The notes: a model not told the origin generated them from the sequence alone. DNA of 64,000 nucleotides from Exiguobacterium chiriqhucha RW-2 (GCF_000416965.1 NZ_ATCL01000008.1:1-64000); one strand, 5' to 3'. Counted from the stretch's first letter, positions 32,556 to 40,220 are shown. Numbers and translations: made by a program.

Positions 32556-33008
32556 ATGAAAATCAAGCTCGATATTAGTAGCGAGCGCTATGACGAGATT
32601 AAATCTTTGCTCGAGGAAAGAGGAATTGAAATAGATGATTCAGCCGACCTGGTCCTGAGTACATCCACTCCTTTTATCCAGCATTTGACCGTGAGAGAGA
32701 AGGATACGAATGCACGGGCCGTATTACCGGTCACGGACATTATTTGTATCGAGTCCTTCGGTCATACAGTGGAGATTCAAACGCAAGAATCAATTTATCT
32801 CGCCACTGATCGATTATATCGGCTCGTCGGTTCGCTTGATCCGACGTCTTTTTTACGAATTAGTAATTCTGTGGTGATCGCAACCAATCAAATCAAACAA
32901 ATCAAGCCTACGCTTTCTTCAAAATTTATCCTTACCTTAACGAACGGAAAACGTGTTGATGTGACAAGAAGCTATTACCATATTTTCAAAGATCATTTTC
33001 ATATTTGA
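32556..33008 (+). CDS. LytTR DNA-binding protein without receiver domain
   Basis: A 150-residue regulator. The N-terminal 40 residues (MKIKLDISSERYDEIKSLLEERGIEI, in two parts) have no receiver features. Residues about 50-150 form a LytTR domain with DIICIESFGHTVEIQT, LDPTSFLRISNSVVIA and LTNGKRVDVTRSYYHIFK. Such short LytTR proteins usually regulate a co-transcribed membrane partner. Here that is the 174-residue two-helix protein thirteen bases downstream. The region is AT-richer than its surroundings. Confidence 0.88.
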   Translation: MKIKLDISSERYDEIKSLLEERGIEIDDSADLVLSTSTPFIQHLTVREKDTNARAVLPVTDIICIESFGHTVEIQTQESIYLATDRLYRLVGSLDPTSFLRISNSVVIATNQIKQIKPTLSSKFILTLTNGKRVDVTRSYYHIFKDHFHI

Positions 33009-33021
33009 AGGAGACGAATCC

Positions 33022-33546
33022 ATGAGTATCCCCATTTACGTCATCGCAACATGTATCGTTCTATTCATGTTTATTGTGACTGTCTCGCTTTATTTTCAGG
33101 CCTATAAGCGGCATATTAATCAAGCGCTAAACGGAAACGCAAGAAAACGTTCTCCGATGGTCCCACCTTATAAGATGACTATAATCCTATCAATCATCGT
33201 CTTATTGATTAGTGTATTGATTAGTTACTTTGCGGGATACACCCATGCGTACAAAGCGTATGAGGAGGATGCCTGGGTCCTCACTCCGTCCGATATCCAA
33301 ACCTATTATGCCGAAATCAAAGAAATCGAAGGCAATCGGATCGCAGTTCAAGGTAGCGTTCTCAACGATGAATACAATCAAACCCTTATGGAATATGAGA
33401 TTTTTGATGAACAAGTATCTATTTACAAACAAGAGGAGACACTCTCTCTATCAGACTTATCGAAAGGTGATTTGATTTTAATCACTTTGTTGACTAACCG
33501 TTCGGGCACAGGTGTGTTTAAAATACAGGTAGTAGAGGGGCAGTGA
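33022..33546 (+). CDS. Two-helix membrane protein, partner of the LytTR regulator
   Basis: A 174-residue protein. Helix 1 is at the N-terminus (IYVIATCIVLFMFIVTVSLY) and helix 2 at about residues 52-74. A soluble domain of about 100 residues follows (ITPSDIQTYY-like start, then IEGNRIAVQGSVLNDEYNQ). Topology puts both the N-terminus and the C-terminal domain outside, or both inside. It does not look like the DUF3021 partner usual for LytTR genes. AAGGAG precedes the ATG. The function is unknown; sensing or inhibiting the LytTR protein is an inference from context. Confidence 0.75.
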   Translation: MSIPIYVIATCIVLFMFIVTVSLYFQAYKRHINQALNGNARKRSPMVPPYKMTIILSIIVLLISVLISYFAGYTHAYKAYEEDAWVLTPSDIQTYYAEIKEIEGNRIAVQGSVLNDEYNQTLMEYEIFDEQVSIYKQEETLSLSDLSKGDLILITLLTNRSGTGVFKIQVVEGQ

Positions 33547-33559
33547 ATCTGCAATCAAT

Positions 33560-33605
33560 ATAAAAAGCCATAAAAGTCGAGGCTCTCGATTTTTATGGCT
33601 TTTTG
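33560..33605. terminator. Terminator after the LytTR operon
   Basis: AAAAAGCCATAAAA and TTTTTATGGCTTTTT flank an inner TCGAG / CTCGA stem. It could work in both directions. Confidence 0.85.
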
Positions 33606-33612
33606 GTTCTAT

Positions 33613-33726
33613 TCAGTTCTGCTTGTTCGCTGTTCCAATCATCAGCTTAAGCACGAAAATGATTACGCCTAACATGACAGCATAATTACCAAGCGACCAC
33701 AACATGTCTAATACTCGCATATCCAT
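33613..33726 (-). CDS. 37-residue single-helix membrane peptide
   Basis: A 37-residue frame starting MDMRVLDMLWSLGNYAVMLG, with one membrane helix and a short polar end (ANKQN). A strong AAGGAGG site lies six bases before the ATG and overlaps the stop of the upstream paralogous membrane gene, so the two are co-translated. Its stop abuts the terminator. This makes it a confident small gene despite its size. The function is unknown; it may join the neighbouring membrane proteins in a complex. Confidence 0.75.
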   Translation of the reverse strand: MDMRVLDMLWSLGNYAVMLGVIIFVLKLMIGTANKQN

Positions 33727-33737
33727 CGAACTCCTCC

Positions 33738-34223
33738 TTATTTAAGCTGGCGTTTCGCTTCATCGCGATGCGCCGTCCGCAACTCATGGTTCGTCACGTG
33801 CTCCGGATCAATCAACTCAATTTTCCGGTTCACCCACACTGACAAGAAGATGAATGGGATGAACAGAGCGAGCAGCATAATCGCGAAGATGACGAGCGAC
33901 CCTTCAATCGCCCAAGCGATGGCGATAAAGATGCCAAGCAGAATAATGTTCGCGAGGACGATGCCGAACTCGAGTCGCACGAACTTTTGATAGCGCGCGT
34001 CGTCATTGAAAGTTATCAGCAACTTCATTCGATGCCATGCCCGATAGAGACTTGGCAGCTGCGTCGCCATGATGATGACGGCAAACGTCAATAACGAGAT
34101 TTCTTGCGTGAAGATGAAGTAAAAGGCAATTCCTAGAATTGCGAACGTGAGCAGGAGTGCTGTCCGGTTCACTTTACGGTCGTTCTCGACCATTTGTTTT
34201 AATCGTTCATGTTTATTAACCAT
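33738..34223 (-). CDS. Small four-helix membrane protein, paralogous family (L-L-T-F-N subgroup)
   Basis: A 161-residue protein starting MVNKHERLKQMVENDRKVNR, with two membrane-helix pairs. The loop between them reads HRMKLLITFNDDARYQKFVR, and the tail is LIDPEHVTNHELRTAHRDEA. All three elements recur in the next two genes upstream. I chose the ATG at 34223 because GGGAG lies eight bases before it; an earlier ATG at 34241 sits inside the preceding gene's stop. It is third in a run of three and is coupled to the 37-residue peptide. Confidence 0.83.
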   Translation of the reverse strand: MVNKHERLKQMVENDRKVNRTALLLTFAILGIAFYFIFTQEISLLTFAVIIMATQLPSLYRAWHRMKLLITFNDDARYQKFVRLEFGIVLANIILLGIFIAIAWAIEGSLVIFAIMLLALFIPFIFLSVWVNRKIELIDPEHVTNHELRTAHRDEAKRQLK

Positions 34224-34237
34224 ATTGAGGACTCCCA

Positions 34238-34717
34238 TCATGATGACTTTCTTTTTTCACGTTCGATTTGTGCCTCACCGAGTTCAGTCGCAGTCACATG
34301 GTTCGGATCAATGTCTTTCAACTCGCGATCGATTCGAAATCGAAGTGTCAAAAACGTGATGAGGCCAACGATGATGACGATGGAGAACGTGAGGAGCGTG
34401 ATCCAGCCTAACATAGTACTCGCGACCACTAGCAAAAGAAATACGAGGTTCCCGACGGCCAATCCGAATTCGGATCGTACTTTCTGTCGGTAGGAAGCAT
34501 CCTCGTTGAAGGTGAGCAACAACTTCATCCGGTGCCACCCTTTATACAGCACGGGCAACTGTCCGGCCAAGATGATCGGCAGCAGCAAGAGGACGTCCGT
34601 CACCCAAAAATAAACGATAAATAGCGCCAGGAAACCGAGCATCGGATACCACGTTTGTTTTTGTCGCTTCTGGTCGTTCTCAAGCATCCGTTCTAGCCTT
34701 ACGTCATGATCACACAT
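34238..34717 (-). CDS. Small four-helix membrane protein, paralogous family (L-L-T-F-N subgroup)
   Basis: A 159-residue close paralogue of its downstream neighbour. The N-terminus is MCDHDVRLERMLENDQKRQK, the loop is HRMKLLLTFNEDASYRQKVR and the tail is DIDPNHVTATELGEAQIERE. The loops of the two genes agree in most positions, so the duplication is recent or the loop is under strong selection. I chose the ATG at 34717, preceded by GAGGGGGATTTG. The gene overlaps nothing upstream and is 14 bases from the next start. Confidence 0.83.
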   Translation of the reverse strand: MCDHDVRLERMLENDQKRQKQTWYPMLGFLALFIVYFWVTDVLLLLPIILAGQLPVLYKGWHRMKLLLTFNEDASYRQKVRSEFGLAVGNLVFLLLVVASTMLGWITLLTFSIVIIVGLITFLTLRFRIDRELKDIDPNHVTATELGEAQIEREKRKSS

Positions 34718-34775
34718 CAAATCCCCCTCATTTAATCTCATTACCTTCTTTTACGAAAGAAGAAGGTAACAGGTT

Positions 34776-35267
34776 TCACATTTTGTCCCACCCTCGCTTC
34801 AACCGCTCCCGTTTCGTGAAGCTAATCAAGCTATCCGCGACATGCTCGTGATCGATCCGAAGCAAGCGGGTATCAAGCCATGTCTCAACTACTAGCATGC
34901 CTGCAATCAACATCACCGACAGTCCGCTGAACACGGACAATGCGAAGAATCCGGATATGTGTGCAAACATCAGACCAAGCAACCCCCATAACATCGCAAT
35001 CGCGATGACGCCTTTCGCCCGAATCAATCGTTGGTAAGAGCGATGCTCATTGAATGTCAAAAGTGTACGTGTCTTCTGCCACGTGACAACACTAAACGGG
35101 ACAGCCGTCATGATCAGAAAGGATAAGACTGCCAGTAGCTGCAACGACGCATTGGCGTAAATCCACCATCCCACTCCTAGTCCAGCTGCGGCGGCCCATA
35201 ACAAGTTAAACGCACCTTTTTTCGGGCGCTTCTGTAACTGCTCGATTCGTTCTTCTCGCGTCATCAT
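34776..35267 (-). CDS. Small four-helix membrane protein, paralogous family (L-L-T-F-N subgroup)
   Basis: A 163-residue member and the first gene of this run. The N-terminus is MMTREERIEQLQKRPKKGAF, the loop is QKTRTLLTFNEHRSYQRLIR, and the tail is RIDHEHVADSLISFTKRERL. AAGGAGG precedes two adjacent ATG codons. Four membrane helices in two pairs are evident. The function is unknown. Confidence 0.83.
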   Translation of the reverse strand: MMTREERIEQLQKRPKKGAFNLLWAAAAGLGVGWWIYANASLQLLAVLSFLIMTAVPFSVVTWQKTRTLLTFNEHRSYQRLIRAKGVIAIAMLWGLLGLMFAHISGFFALSVFSGLSVMLIAGMLVVETWLDTRLLRIDHEHVADSLISFTKRERLKRGWDKM

Positions 35268-35345
35268 AATTTGTTCCTCCTTGAAACCAATTCGGACCGT
35301 TTACCGTACATAAGAGTAGCATACCAATAATTAGGAGGTATTTCG

Positions 35346-35549
35346 ATGGATATTCTCATTTTAGTCGTCCTGCTCGGTATCGCCGGATTCATCGTAACCC
35401 GTTCTTATACCATCTATCCGTCATCGTTCGGCGACCGTTCACCCGTTCAACCACGCGCCTCGCTCACAACAAAATGCCCGCATTGCCAAACCGTCATCAA
35501 ACGGCAGGAACACGGGCAGACATGTCATATTTGTCGTAAATCGTTTTAA
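35346..35549 (+). CDS. Membrane-anchored zinc-ribbon peptide
   Basis: A 67-residue protein. One N-terminal membrane helix (DILILVVLLGIAGFIVT) is followed by a linker and a C-terminal zinc ribbon, KCPHCQTVIKRQEHGQTCHICRK, written here as C-x2-C and C-x2-C pairs about 15 apart. AGGAGG precedes the ATG. It points toward and just overlaps the DUF606 gene on the other strand. The role is unknown; metal binding is inferred from the four cysteines. Confidence 0.75.
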   Translation: MDILILVVLLGIAGFIVTRSYTIYPSSFGDRSPVQPRASLTTKCPHCQTVIKRQEHGQTCHICRKSF

Positions 35550-36019
35550 CCGACTTGTTTTACTTTTTGATGGGCCGTCTCTTTATTCCCACTCAACTGG
35601 AATAACAACACCCCGCCGACGATCAACACAATGCCAATCGCTGTCTTCCATGTGAACGGGATGGCTTCGAGCCCGAACCAGCCGAGCGTGTCCCATAGGA
35701 GCGCGAATAGGATTTGTGACACCATGACGATTGAGATGGCGTGGCTCGGCCCGAGCTGTTGGACGCCTTGCGTCACACTCATGACGACACCGACTCCGAT
35801 GATGCCGCTGAACCAATACCACGTCTCCATCCCCGTGACGGCGAACAGACCCATTCCCTCACTGATCAATCCGACGAGTAGCGATGCCAAGAATCCGAGG
35901 GCGAGCACGAGCGTCGTCGTCGCCCACGCCCCGACCTGTTCTTTCACTTTGGCGTTGAACGTATTCTGCACACAGACGAGCATGCCGCCCATGACCGCGA
36001 GCATCATCCCAAGTGCCAT
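35546..36019 (-). CDS. DMT-type small permease, DUF606 (YdcZ) family
   Basis: A 157-residue protein with five predicted helices. The N-terminus, MLAVMGGMLVCVQNTFNAKV, has the G-x-x-x-x-x-Q-x-x-x-N pattern of DUF606. The second half carries LGPSHAISIVMVSQILFALL and GWFG, also typical. It is the last gene of a four-gene operon with two other DUF606 genes and a Crp/Fnr regulator. Family members are thought to export small metabolites; the substrate is unknown. Confidence 0.86.
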   Translation of the reverse strand: MALGMMLAVMGGMLVCVQNTFNAKVKEQVGAWATTTLVLALGFLASLLVGLISEGMGLFAVTGMETWYWFSGIIGVGVVMSVTQGVQQLGPSHAISIVMVSQILFALLWDTLGWFGLEAIPFTWKTAIGIVLIVGGVLLFQLSGNKETAHQKVKQVG

Positions 36020-36031
36020 GATGTGTCCTCC

Positions 36032-36700
36032 TCATTCATAAATGCTCTCCCCAGCAACAGCAAGCAATCCGGCGCGATCAATGATTGCAATCGATCGACG
36101 ATCCCGTTCAATCAATCCCTGCTCGACGAAACGCTTGAGCGTCCGGTTGACGTGGCGATAGCTCGTCCCAATCAAATCGGCGATATCGGTCAACTCATCG
36201 ACGGTCGACCCGAGCGTCGTCTCTTCCGGTGTCATCGACAACAGATAGCTCGCGAGCCGCACATCGACCGGGTAAAACAAGTTGAAACTCATCGACTGCG
36301 ACTTCATCTCGAACTTTTTCGTGATGCCTTCCAACAAATAGTGGAGCCATTTCACATCATCCTTGGCATAACGCGCGAGATCGTCGAAGCGGACGACAAT
36401 CATCTCGACCGGCGTGACTGCCTCGACCGTGTTCAAGAACGGCGTGCGGCGGACGTATTCGATGTCTCCAATCAAGTCGAGTGGATATTTGAACGACAAG
36501 ACGAGCCGCTTTCCAGCCGCTGACGTGTGGGCCACCCGAATCTTTCCACTGACGAGAAAGTGGAGCTGCTCGGCCTTAGCGCCTTGGGTGCAAATCGCCT
36601 CTCCCGTCGCATAACGAACGAGCTTAAGTTGAGGACGTACAGCTGATGGGAGTACCTCATCCAGCCCATATCGCTTCATGTAACGGTCAATCTGTTCCAT
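36032..36700 (-). CDS. Crp/Fnr-family regulator, YeiL-like
   Basis: A 222-residue regulator. The N-terminal cyclic-nucleotide-binding fold (about residues 20-120) has VRYATGEAICTQGAKAEQLHFLVSGKIRV. It has no cysteine cluster like that of Fnr. The central helix has MKSQSMSFNLFYPVDVRLASYLLSM, and the C-terminal helix-turn-helix is TDIADLIGTSYRHVNRTLKRF. It lies between two DUF606 transporter genes in one operon, so it probably controls their expression. The signal is unknown. Confidence 0.88.
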   Translation of the reverse strand: MEQIDRYMKRYGLDEVLPSAVRPQLKLVRYATGEAICTQGAKAEQLHFLVSGKIRVAHTSAAGKRLVLSFKYPLDLIGDIEYVRRTPFLNTVEAVTPVEMIVVRFDDLARYAKDDVKWLHYLLEGITKKFEMKSQSMSFNLFYPVDVRLASYLLSMTPEETTLGSTVDELTDIADLIGTSYRHVNRTLKRFVEQGLIERDRRSIAIIDRAGLLAVAGESIYE

Positions 36701-36706
36701 CGCACG

Positions 36707-37132
36707 TCATCCTTTCAATACGAGAATCCCGACAATCATCATGACGACCCCGAGCAGTTGCGTCCGGTTTAAGTCACGGCGCAACATCCCGAACCATCCG
36801 CGCCAGTCGATGACGAGCGCGAGGGCAAGCTGGGCAATCAAGAACAACGAGATGGTGAGTGTGACACCGAGCTCATGCACGGCTGTCATATTGCTGAACA
36901 AGATGAACGCAGCGAACGCGCCCCCTGACAAATAAAGCGGCTCGACGCGACGCATGTGGACGTACGTCCGGTCGCGGACGAGAAGCATGATGACGAGCGC
37001 GACAAGGAAACCCGTCAATTGCGTCAACGTCGCTGCCTGCCACGTCCCGATACTTGAACTGATGCGTGCGTTGGCGACGCTCTGTAGCGTTAAAAAGAAG
37101 CCGCCACTGATGGCGAACAGTACTCCGCGCAT
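36707..37132 (-). CDS. DMT-type small permease, DUF606 (YdcZ) family
   Basis: A 141-residue protein with about five helices. It starts MRGVLFAISGGFFLTLQSVA with NARISSSIGTWQAATLTQ, the DUF606 pattern. The second half ends GWFGMLRRDLNRTQLLGVVM. It lies 15 bases downstream of a double-length relative and six bases before the YeiL-like regulator. Two DUF606 units can pair as opposite-facing halves, so it may form a heterodimer with the gene at 35546. Confidence 0.86.
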   Translation of the reverse strand: MRGVLFAISGGFFLTLQSVANARISSSIGTWQAATLTQLTGFLVALVIMLLVRDRTYVHMRRVEPLYLSGGAFAAFILFSNMTAVHELGVTLTISLFLIAQLALALVIDWRGWFGMLRRDLNRTQLLGVVMMIVGILVLKG

Positions 37133-37147
37133 GATGTCTCTCCTTCC

Positions 37148-38086
37148 TTATGATAAACGAATCAGCATGATTCCGATGACCATGACGAGTAAACTGACGA
37201 GTTGAATCCCGGTGACCGGGTTCTTGGCGGCCCCGAACCAACCGAAACGGTCGATGAGCAGGCTTCCGCACAGCAAGCCGACAATGACGATGACGACGGC
37301 GATGCCGGTCCCGACCATCGGCACGATTAAGACGTTCCCGCCGATGAACAGTGCCCCGATGATCCCGCCGAGCCAAATCCACCACGGCTGACCACGTAAC
37401 CCGCACCATTCGACGCTCGGCCGCAAGACGAGCAAGATGAGCAGTAACGTGACCGTCCCGACGACGAACGAAACGAGGGCCCCTTTCAAGGCCGATTCGA
37501 GCACCGTTCCCAAATAACCGTTGATGGCCGTCTGTGTCGCACTCATCATACCGGTCCCGATTCCGACGAGGCGCCAAGCGTTCAAATTGCCGTTTCCCGT
37601 CTGCGATGAGGCGACGAGTTTACCACGGCGACGGTTAATCCAGTCCGTGAGCGCGACCGTCCCGACGACACCGAGCAAGACGAGCATGGCCCCGAACACG
37701 CGCCACGGTGTGAGGACATTGACGGTTGAATTGAACCAGCCGAAGTGGTCAATCAAGAGCCCCATCAAAATCTGTCCGAAGATTGGCATGATGACGGTCT
37801 GGACACTCCCGAGTCTCGGGAACAAGAGGATGTTCCCCGTTAAAAAGATTACCCCTAACAAACCACCCGACCACATCCAAAGCGGTTCTCCTTGGAAAAT
37901 GGATGATTCAATCCCGAACGACTGCCCGGTGAGCAGTAACGTAAGTGTTAAAAACGTCGTCCCGATTGCGAACGACAGGAACGACGCGACAAACGGTGAC
38001 CCGACGATGGTGCGCAGACGCGAGTTCACGCTCGTCTGCATCGGTAACAAAATCCCGATGACGAGTCCAATTACAATGGCTAACAT
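37148..38086 (-). CDS. Double DUF606 permease (tandem fusion)
   Basis: A 312-residue protein made of two DUF606 repeats. The first runs from MLAIVIGLVIGILLPMQTSV to about residue 145 and the second from about residue 165 (GTGMMSATQTAINGYLGTVL) to the end. Each repeat has its own N-terminal Q-T-x-x-N and late GWFG motif. The two halves are joined by a basic linker (NRRRGKLVASSQTGNGN). I chose the ATG at 38086 because GAGGAAGAG lies upstream. It is the first gene of the operon. Confidence 0.88.
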   Translation of the reverse strand: MLAIVIGLVIGILLPMQTSVNSRLRTIVGSPFVASFLSFAIGTTFLTLTLLLTGQSFGIESSIFQGEPLWMWSGGLLGVIFLTGNILLFPRLGSVQTVIMPIFGQILMGLLIDHFGWFNSTVNVLTPWRVFGAMLVLLGVVGTVALTDWINRRRGKLVASSQTGNGNLNAWRLVGIGTGMMSATQTAINGYLGTVLESALKGALVSFVVGTVTLLLILLVLRPSVEWCGLRGQPWWIWLGGIIGALFIGGNVLIVPMVGTGIAVVIVIVGLLCGSLLIDRFGWFGAAKNPVTGIQLVSLLVMVIGIMLIRLS

Positions 38087-38182
38087 AGTCTCTTCCTCGA
38101 TTCTCTCTATATACTGTGTACGTGTTAAGCTTACTCCCCACACACTTTAGCATAAAGGACCGATGTCCTGAAATGTGAAAAA

Positions 38183-38214
38183 AGACGAGTTCCGACTATC
38201 AGGAACTCGTTTTT
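38183..38214 (-). terminator. Terminator of the second paralogous-family cluster
   Basis: AACGAGTTCCTGATAGTCGGAACTCGT forms a stem on the minus strand, followed by CTTTTTT. It overlaps the stop of the gene ending at 38199. Confidence 0.8.
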
Positions 38215-38687
38215 TGGTGTGTATGGCGCTCAGTTTTCGCTTCGTTGAACATCCGATTCGTGACGTGATGTGTATCAAACGTCAGCACCACTCGGTTGAC
38301 CATGTATGAAAACAGTAACTCGCCAATCGTACCAGTCACCAACATGACCAGGAGTGGCCAAACCGTGAGAAGGTCGGTGTGATGTGCAGCGAGCAGACAG
38401 ATAAACAGCAAAAAAATGAACCATTCGACGATGAAATCACTGTAAATCCAACGTCGATAGCGAGGATCCGGATTAAATGTCAGCAACACTTTCGTCTTGC
38501 ACCACGCGACACACAATTGGGGCAAATACACTGCAAACAGGATGAGCGGTAAATAAATCGACGTCTGATACGAGATGAATGCGACAGCGATCAGGCTGAA
38601 GAAAAGTCCCCAGTAGCGCCAGTGCCACGTCGCATCCTCATGCGCGAATAATCGCTCGATTCGTTGTTGTTTCGTCAGCATGTTCAT
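38199..38687 (-). CDS. Small four-helix membrane protein, paralogous family (L-L-T-F-N subgroup)
   Basis: A 162-residue member. The N-terminus is MLTKQQRIERLFAHEDATWH (from codon 3), the loop is CKTKVLLTFNPDPRYRRWIY, and the tail is TFDTHHVTNRMFNEAKTERH, with the D-x-x-H-V-T-N form. Four helices lie in two pairs. Its start overlaps the stop of the upstream paralogue by four bases (ATGA), so the two are coupled. It is last in its run. Confidence 0.82.
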   Translation of the reverse strand: MNMLTKQQRIERLFAHEDATWHWRYWGLFFSLIAVAFISYQTSIYLPLILFAVYLPQLCVAWCKTKVLLTFNPDPRYRRWIYSDFIVEWFIFLLFICLLAAHHTDLLTVWPLLVMLVTGTIGELLFSYMVNRVVLTFDTHHVTNRMFNEAKTERHTHQKTSS

Positions 38688-39139
38688 ATCAACCCATTCG
38701 CCGTTGCCAATTCAGAGCGGACCGGTTGGGCTGCATCTGCGCTTTGGACAGTTTCATTGAAGCGTTTATACAGAAGGGATAGCAGGACGGCAATCCCAAT
38801 GACGAGAACCCATGTCCACCAAGGGGCCACCAGTTTATAACTCGCCACGCTACCGACGATGAAGACGTACCACCCGCCTAAAATCCGGTAGACGTTTTGC
38901 GTCGCCACTCGTGCGCCGTTTTCATCTGATAGACGAGCGAACGCCTCCCCTTCTTTCAGCAAATACACGATTGAACCGCTGGCGAACAAACCCATCAACC
39001 CTAAGCCAACCCACCAAATGTGATCCGCGAGCAACATGACAAACAATAGTCCAGGGACAGGGGCGAACAGCATGTCTCGTCGCCGCTTCCTTTGCTCACG
39101 ATATCGATTCATTTCGTCAATCCGTTGTTGTTTCGTCAT
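38684..39139 (-). CDS. Small four-helix membrane protein, paralogous family (divergent)
   Basis: A 151-residue member with MTKQQRIDEMNRYREQRKRR at the N-terminus, nearly identical in its first seven residues to the next gene. The loop EGEAFARLSDENGARVATQN is a weakened E-S-R-F type, and the tail (AAQPVRSELATANGLI) keeps only Q-P-x-R. Loss of the D-P-E-H element suggests this copy is diverging. AAAAGGAATGG precedes the ATG. Confidence 0.8.
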   Translation of the reverse strand: MTKQQRIDEMNRYREQRKRRRDMLFAPVPGLLFVMLLADHIWWVGLGLMGLFASGSIVYLLKEGEAFARLSDENGARVATQNVYRILGGWYVFIVGSVASYKLVAPWWTWVLVIGIAVLLSLLYKRFNETVQSADAAQPVRSELATANGLI

Positions 39140-39160
39140 ACGATTCCATTCCTTTTCTAA

Positions 39161-39208
39161 TCATTGATTCCGTTGAGGCAACGCTTCAATCCGGGCTTCT
39201 CTGTTCAA
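39161..39208 (-). pseudogene. 15-codon remnant of a paralogous-family gene
   Basis: GAGGAGG is followed by a TTG-started frame reading MNREARIEALPQRNQ and then TGA. It looks like the N-terminus of the surrounding family (compare MTREERIEQLQKR at 34776) cut off after 15 residues. It sits exactly in the spacing where another family gene would be expected. It is either a deleted copy or a short leader. Confidence 0.5.
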
Positions 39209-39220
39209 CTAAATACCTCC

Positions 39221-39667
39221 TCAGTCCTTGACGTTACTAAGTTTGATGTCGCGACGGATTGGGTGTTCCGGGTCTTCACGCGTCAATCGATTGTCGAGAT
39301 TTCGTTGAATGCGGTGGATTGCGAGAACGAAGCCGATTACCAAGACAGGTAAAAACCACGTCACCCCGAGTCGTCCAGTCAAAAGGTACGTGAAAACAAT
39401 GAGTAGGATCACTACAAAATCGTACACGTATTGCTTCGTGATGATTTGTTTCGCCTCGTTCTTGCTCGTCAAACTCTTCACGAAGCGGCTTTCATAACTA
39501 AGCACGGCGCCAATCAATACGAGACTGCTAGCAGCGCCCACGATGTACCAGTCGTTTCTTTGAATCGAAAACACACAAAGCAGCATCACGATCAACAAGA
39601 AACTGCGAGCCCAAGCCAACTGTTGATTCTTTTTATACATGACGTTGATGCGTTCTTGTTTGGTCAT
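39221..39667 (-). CDS. Small four-helix membrane protein, paralogous family (E-S-R-F subgroup)
   Basis: A 148-residue member. The N-terminus is MTKQERINVMYKKNQQLAWA, the loop is ESRFVKSLTSKNEAKQIITK, and the tail is REDPEHPIRRDIKLSNVKD. Helices lie in two pairs. The D-P-E-H-P-x-R-R-D tail is shared with the genes at 39681 and 18766. AGGAGTGG lies before the ATG. The function is unknown. Confidence 0.83.
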   Translation of the reverse strand: MTKQERINVMYKKNQQLAWARSFLLIVMLLCVFSIQRNDWYIVGAASSLVLIGAVLSYESRFVKSLTSKNEAKQIITKQYVYDFVVILLIVFTYLLTGRLGVTWFLPVLVIGFVLAIHRIQRNLDNRLTREDPEHPIRRDIKLSNVKD

Positions 39668-39680
39668 TCAGTTCCACTCC

Positions 39681-40136
39681 TTAAAAACTTTCTCGTTTGA
39701 CGTCGCGACGCGTCGGTTGCTCAGGATCAATCAACTTTACTTTCTCATCGAGCAGCCGTTCGACAATTACCAGCGCCAATGCCGTTAGGGAGAAGATGAA
39801 GAATGGGACCCAGCTGATGGTTTCTATCTTCATGAGCAACGGGAAAAACAAACATATGAAGACAACCATCATGTAGTCGAACACATATTGAATGTGGATG
39901 ACCCGCTTCGCTCGAATGTGGTCTGTGAAACTGCTCATGAATCGACTTTCCCGCCTAATTATCACGCCGTACGCTAACAGCGACACTATAATCAAACTTC
40001 CGTATATGAGCGATTGTGTCTCGGTTTGTAGAAAGAAGAAGAGCAATACGCCAATCGGAATCGCAAAACCGAGTCTAATGAGAAGCGATTTTCGATTACC
40101 TTTAATCATTTCTTTTAAACGCTGATGTTTGTTCAT
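39681..40136 (-). CDS. Small four-helix membrane protein, paralogous family (E-S-R-F subgroup)
   Basis: A 151-residue member and the first gene of its run. The N-terminus is MNKHQRLKEMIKGNRKSLLI, the loop is ESRFMSSFTDHIRAKRVIHI, and the tail is LIDPEQPTRRDVKRESF. The N-terminal K-H-x-R-L-K-x-M is shared with the gene at 33738, so the subgroups have a common origin. I chose the ATG at 40136, six bases after GAGGTG. Confidence 0.83.
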   Translation of the reverse strand: MNKHQRLKEMIKGNRKSLLIRLGFAIPIGVLLFFFLQTETQSLIYGSLIIVSLLAYGVIIRRESRFMSSFTDHIRAKRVIHIQYVFDYMMVVFICLFFPLLMKIETISWVPFFIFSLTALALVIVERLLDEKVKLIDPEQPTRRDVKRESF

Positions 40137-40220
40137 CTCATTCACCTCTTATCTCACTATACGATTCCACCATAAAAAAAGTTCCGTTTTTTTACAATTG
40201 TCTTGTAATAGCCTCCTCGC

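Noticed and set aside
36873-37577. A long open frame antisense to two DUF606 genes (234 codons)
   Set aside because: The text is rich in Arg and His with no domain pattern, and the overlapping DUF606 genes are clearly real. High G/C third positions keep the opposite frame open.
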